The position numbers were made by a program, and so were the translations under genes. The notes beneath the pieces were generated by a model. It had not been told where the DNA came from. It did not search any database and saw only the letters and a list, made by a program, of their open reading frames with translations. This document shows positions 4,505 to 6,374 of a DNA stretch of 6,374 nt, in pieces. The number at the start of each line of letters is the position of its first letter. Positions within the stretch are counted from its first letter, which is position 1. Origin of the DNA: Labilithrix luteola (lineage in GTDB: Bacteria > Myxococcota_A > Polyangia > Polyangiales > Polyangiaceae); contig JAMFST010001095.1 in NCBI GenBank assembly GCA_026225435.1, positions 1-6,374 of the forward strand, given 5' to 3'.

Positions 4505-5887
4505 TCAGTGAGCCGGGGGCTTCGTGCTCGCGCTAGCGGGCGGCGAGGGCGTGCTCGGGGCGCCAAAGGGCGAGGGATTGGGGTCGTCGCCGGCAAACCC
4601 ACCTCCACCTGCCGCGCCAGAAGAAGGCGGCGGCGCGGACGGAAGGGCGGCTCCCGGGAGCGGATGCATCGGCGGAGGGGGCGCCGGCGGTGCCTGGGGG
4701 CGGCCACCGAAGCCGAAGCGGGCCAGTGCCTTCACCACCCGCTCGGGGTTGAAGTGGAGCGACACGTGGACGGCGTTGCCGTCGGCGGCGGCGACGATCG
4801 ACTCCACCGCCGTCTCCAGGCCGAGCATGCGCACGCGGATGTCGCCGGAGAAGCTGTCGCGCTTGTGCTCGATGAGCGACACCACCTCCGCGCACGCCTG
4901 GGCGGACTCGCAGTGCAGCTCCAGCGCGACGTCCGCCAGCTCGGCGGTCAGGTCCACCCCGCCGTCGGGGAGCCGCACCTCGGGGCCGCGCGTCCCCAGC
5001 GCGAGTCCGACGCCGGAGACGCCCAGCACCCCGTCCATCGCCGCCACCGAGGTCGCGTCGGTCTCGCCGGCCATCTCCGCCCGCACGCTGGCGCGCACGT
5101 CGGGGGGGAGCAGCGTGGAGACGACGATCGCCGCCGGCGACGTGTCCGGGAGCGCCTTCACCGCCGCGCGCCGCAGCGACGCGTGCTCGGTGCTGGAGTC
5201 GAGCGACGGCGCCTTGCCGGACGCGCTGTCGACCATCGCTTCGAGCCACGCGCCACGCCCGGTCAGGTACGGACCGCCGGGGCGCATGGCGAAGCGCGCG
5301 GTGCCGTCTTGCTGGAGGATGGAGAACCCGTCGCGCTCCTGGACCACGGGCTGCGCCGGCGCCGCGCCCGGAGCCGCGGGAGAGCTGTGCATCGTCGCCA
5401 GCTTCTTCGCGCACGCGACCAGCGCCTCATCGTCGAGCGGGTGCTCCTTCGCCTGCATCACCACCCCGAAGTCGCCGTGCCCCCCCTTCTCGGGGATGGC
5501 CACGTCGATCGAGTCGACGTACGACGTCGCGTCGTAGCCGCAGAGCGACTTCAGGTTCGCCAGGCCGACGAGCTTGCCGGCGTCGTTCTCGGTGAGGCGC
5601 GAGAACCACTCCGCTCCGCGCAGCAGCTTCAGATCGAGCGAGATGGCGAGGAAGGTGGACGCCGGCATCGCCGACTGCACCTGCGCGTGCGTCGTCGAGT
5701 GGCGCCACGCCACGTACCCGCCGAAGGAGAGCGCCACCGCCGCCGCCGCGCCCACCAGCGCCATCGTCCGCGTTCGCCGCGCGGCGGGGGACAGCGATTG
5801 CGACTGCGAAGGCGCGGGCTCCGGCGCCGGCTGCAGCTCCGGATCGGGCTCCGGTTGCGTCTCGCTGTCCCGCTCTCCTTCGTTCAT
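4505..5887 (-). CDS. Uncharacterised single-pass membrane-anchored protein with proline-rich tail
   Basis: I do not recognise this 460-residue protein. It has an acidic, proline/glutamate/glutamine-rich N-terminus (about 1-32), a basic RRTR patch (38-41) and one hydrophobic segment (about 42-61, MALVGAAAAVALSFGGYVAW). A predicted periplasmic domain follows (about 75-395), and then a proline/glycine/serine-rich tail (about 396-460) that looks disordered. The positive charges before the helix predict an N-in, C-out anchor. The folded part has four cysteines, C116, C159, C326 and C332, the last pair in CESAQAC. Repeating stretches such as PASTFLAISLDLKLL at 75-89 and NAVHVSLHFNPERVVKAL at 371-388 loosely recall DUF3352-like proteins, but I would not assign that family. 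The start is 28 bases after the TolC-family stop, suggesting co-transcription. A GGAGG lies only one base before ATG 5887, unusually close. ATG 5764, at the start of the helix, is a less likely alternative without a Shine-Dalgarno. Confidence 0.8.
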   Translation of the reverse strand: MNEGERDSETQPEPDPELQPAPEPAPSQSQSLSPAARRTRTMALVGAAAAVALSFGGYVAWRHSTTHAQVQSAMPASTFLAISLDLKLLRGAEWFSRLTENDAGKLVGLANLKSLCGYDATSYVDSIDVAIPEKGGHGDFGVVMQAKEHPLDDEALVACAKKLATMHSSPAAPGAAPAQPVVQERDGFSILQQDGTARFAMRPGGPYLTGRGAWLEAMVDSASGKAPSLDSSTEHASLRRAAVKALPDTSPAAIVVSTLLPPDVRASVRAEMAGETDATSVAAMDGVLGVSGVGLALGTRGPEVRLPDGGVDLTAELADVALELHCESAQACAEVVSLIEHKRDSFSGDIRVRMLGLETAVESIVAAADGNAVHVSLHFNPERVVKALARFGFGGRPQAPPAPPPPMHPLPGAALPSAPPPSSGAAGGGGFAGDDPNPSPFGAPSTPSPPASASTKPPAH

Positions 5888-5888
5888 C

Positions 5889-5893
5889 CCTCC
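5889..5893 (-). promoter_or_regulatory. Closely spaced Shine-Dalgarno before the anchored-protein gene
   Basis: The minus strand reads GCTGGAGGG followed directly by ATG 5887, leaving one base between GGAGG and the start codon against a usual 5-9. It lies in the 28-base gap after the TolC-family stop. No GTG, TTG or other ATG start lies close by in the correct frame at better spacing, so either translation is weak or coupled to the upstream gene, or the match is fortuitous. Confidence 0.4.
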
Positions 5894-5915
5894 AGCATTA
5901 CGGGAAGACGGCTCG

Positions 5916-6374
5916 TCAGGGAAAGACGCCGGTGGCGGCGAGCACGTCCAGCCGTGCCTGGCGCGCTGCGTCCTCGGAGACCGCGGCGTTGACCTCGGCG
6001 TCGCGGAAGGCGTTCTCCGCGTCGATGACCTCGATGTTGGTGACCGAGCCCGCGCGGTAGGCGATGTTCGCCAGGTCGAGCGCGTCCTTGGCCGACTTGG
6101 CCGCCTCCCGCGACGAGACGAGCGCCGCGTCGGCGCGTTCGAGCGCCTGGTAGCCGACGCGGACGTCGGAGCGCGCCTGCCGCATGGCACCGTCGAGCGC
6201 GGTCTGCGCCTCGTCGGCCAGCGCCTTGCGCTCCTTGGCCTGCCCGTAGCGAAGGCCGCCGTCGTAGAAGGGGACGCTCAGGGTCAGCTGGAGCTCCCAG
6301 GCGACGGTCGGATAGGTGTCGCTCGACGGCGTCTGCACGGAAGGCGCGCCGGTGGCGAAGAGGGTCGGCAGGTA
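5916..6374 (-). CDS. TolC-family outer-membrane efflux protein, C-terminal part (cut by window edge)
   Basis: C-terminal 152 residues of an outer-membrane channel protein of the TolC/OEP family, which forms the exit duct of tripartite efflux pumps or type I secretion systems. The visible part opens with YLPTLFATG and then WELQLTLSVPFYDGGLRYGQ, the typical strand-turn region preceding the second periplasmic helical hairpin. A long alanine-rich coiled-coil region follows, and then AYRAGSVTNIEVIDAENAFRDAE, the family hallmark of the equatorial domain (G-x-V-T-N-x-x-V-I/L-D-A). It ends LAATGVFP. The frame is open to the right edge, so the start, the signal peptide and the first helical hairpin lie outside; the GTG at 6338 is internal and is not the start. 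Partner membrane-fusion and inner-membrane pump genes are not seen and may lie upstream (to the right). The next gene starts 28 bases after its stop. Confidence 0.9.
   Translation of the reverse strand, partial: YLPTLFATGAPSVQTPSSDTYPTVAWELQLTLSVPFYDGGLRYGQAKERKALADEAQTALDGAMRQARSDVRVGYQALERADAALVSSREAAKSAKDALDLANIAYRAGSVTNIEVIDAENAFRDAEVNAAVSEDAARQARLDVLAATGVFP

Noticed and set aside
4411..4707. Apparent N-terminal extension of thioredoxin to about 4707
   Set aside because: The extension is arginine/proline-rich, overlaps the upstream gene and its intergenic gap, and is bypassed by the strong Shine-Dalgarno at 4416-4425 and the family-typical start at 4410.
4508..5992. Long plus-strand open frame of about 494 codons opposite the anchored-protein gene
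   Set aside because: The product is arginine-rich and without motifs. The minus-strand frame has a membrane helix, a plausible start and end, and normal spacing to its neighbours.
5888..6190. Upstream extension of the anchored protein to ATG 6190
   Set aside because: It lies in a shifted frame over the TolC-family gene and encodes an Arg/Ser/Thr-rich shadow.

Overview
This is a GC-rich window of roughly two thirds G+C or more, with strongly G/C-biased third codon positions. It comes from a Gram-negative bacterium, since a TolC-type outer-membrane efflux protein is present. The gene families and the proline/glycine-rich low-complexity tail on one envelope protein would suit a myxobacterium or related delta-lineage organism, but that placement is inference. 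I see no rRNA, tRNA, CRISPR array, insertion sequence or phage gene.

The left half (about 1-2820, plus strand) is a short catabolic cluster. It holds a fumarylacetoacetate-hydrolase-family enzyme resembling fumarylpyruvate hydrolase (NagK-like), a zeta-class glutathione S-transferase resembling maleylpyruvate/maleylacetoacetate isomerase (NagL-like), and an NAD(P)-dependent aldehyde dehydrogenase. The first two overlap at a GTGA junction, so their translation is probably coupled. Together they would carry out the last two steps of gentisate (or homogentisate-type) ring-fission degradation: glutathione-dependent cis-trans isomerisation, then hydrolysis to fumarate plus pyruvate (or acetoacetate). 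The ring-cleaving dioxygenase is not in the window and could lie to the left. The aldehyde dehydrogenase starts 30 bases after the isomerase stop and may oxidise an aldehyde feeding this pathway.

The right half (2798-6374, minus strand) is an envelope and redox group read right to left. It contains the C-terminal part of a TolC-family outer-membrane efflux protein cut by the window edge, a single-pass membrane-anchored protein of unknown function with a proline-rich tail, thioredoxin, and a membrane-embedded calcineurin-like metallophosphoesterase. Spacings are 28, 94 and 98 bases. The thioredoxin has its own strong ribosome binding site, an AT-rich candidate promoter and a downstream hairpin, so it may be an independent unit. 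The two halves converge: the aldehyde dehydrogenase and metallophosphoesterase genes overlap tail to tail by 23 bases.

No clearly new multi-gene system is visible. The points most worth a second look are the unknown four-cysteine anchored protein between TolC and thioredoxin, the convergent overlap with a dyad just beyond it, the nested dyad upstream of thioredoxin, and the uncertain start of the first gene.
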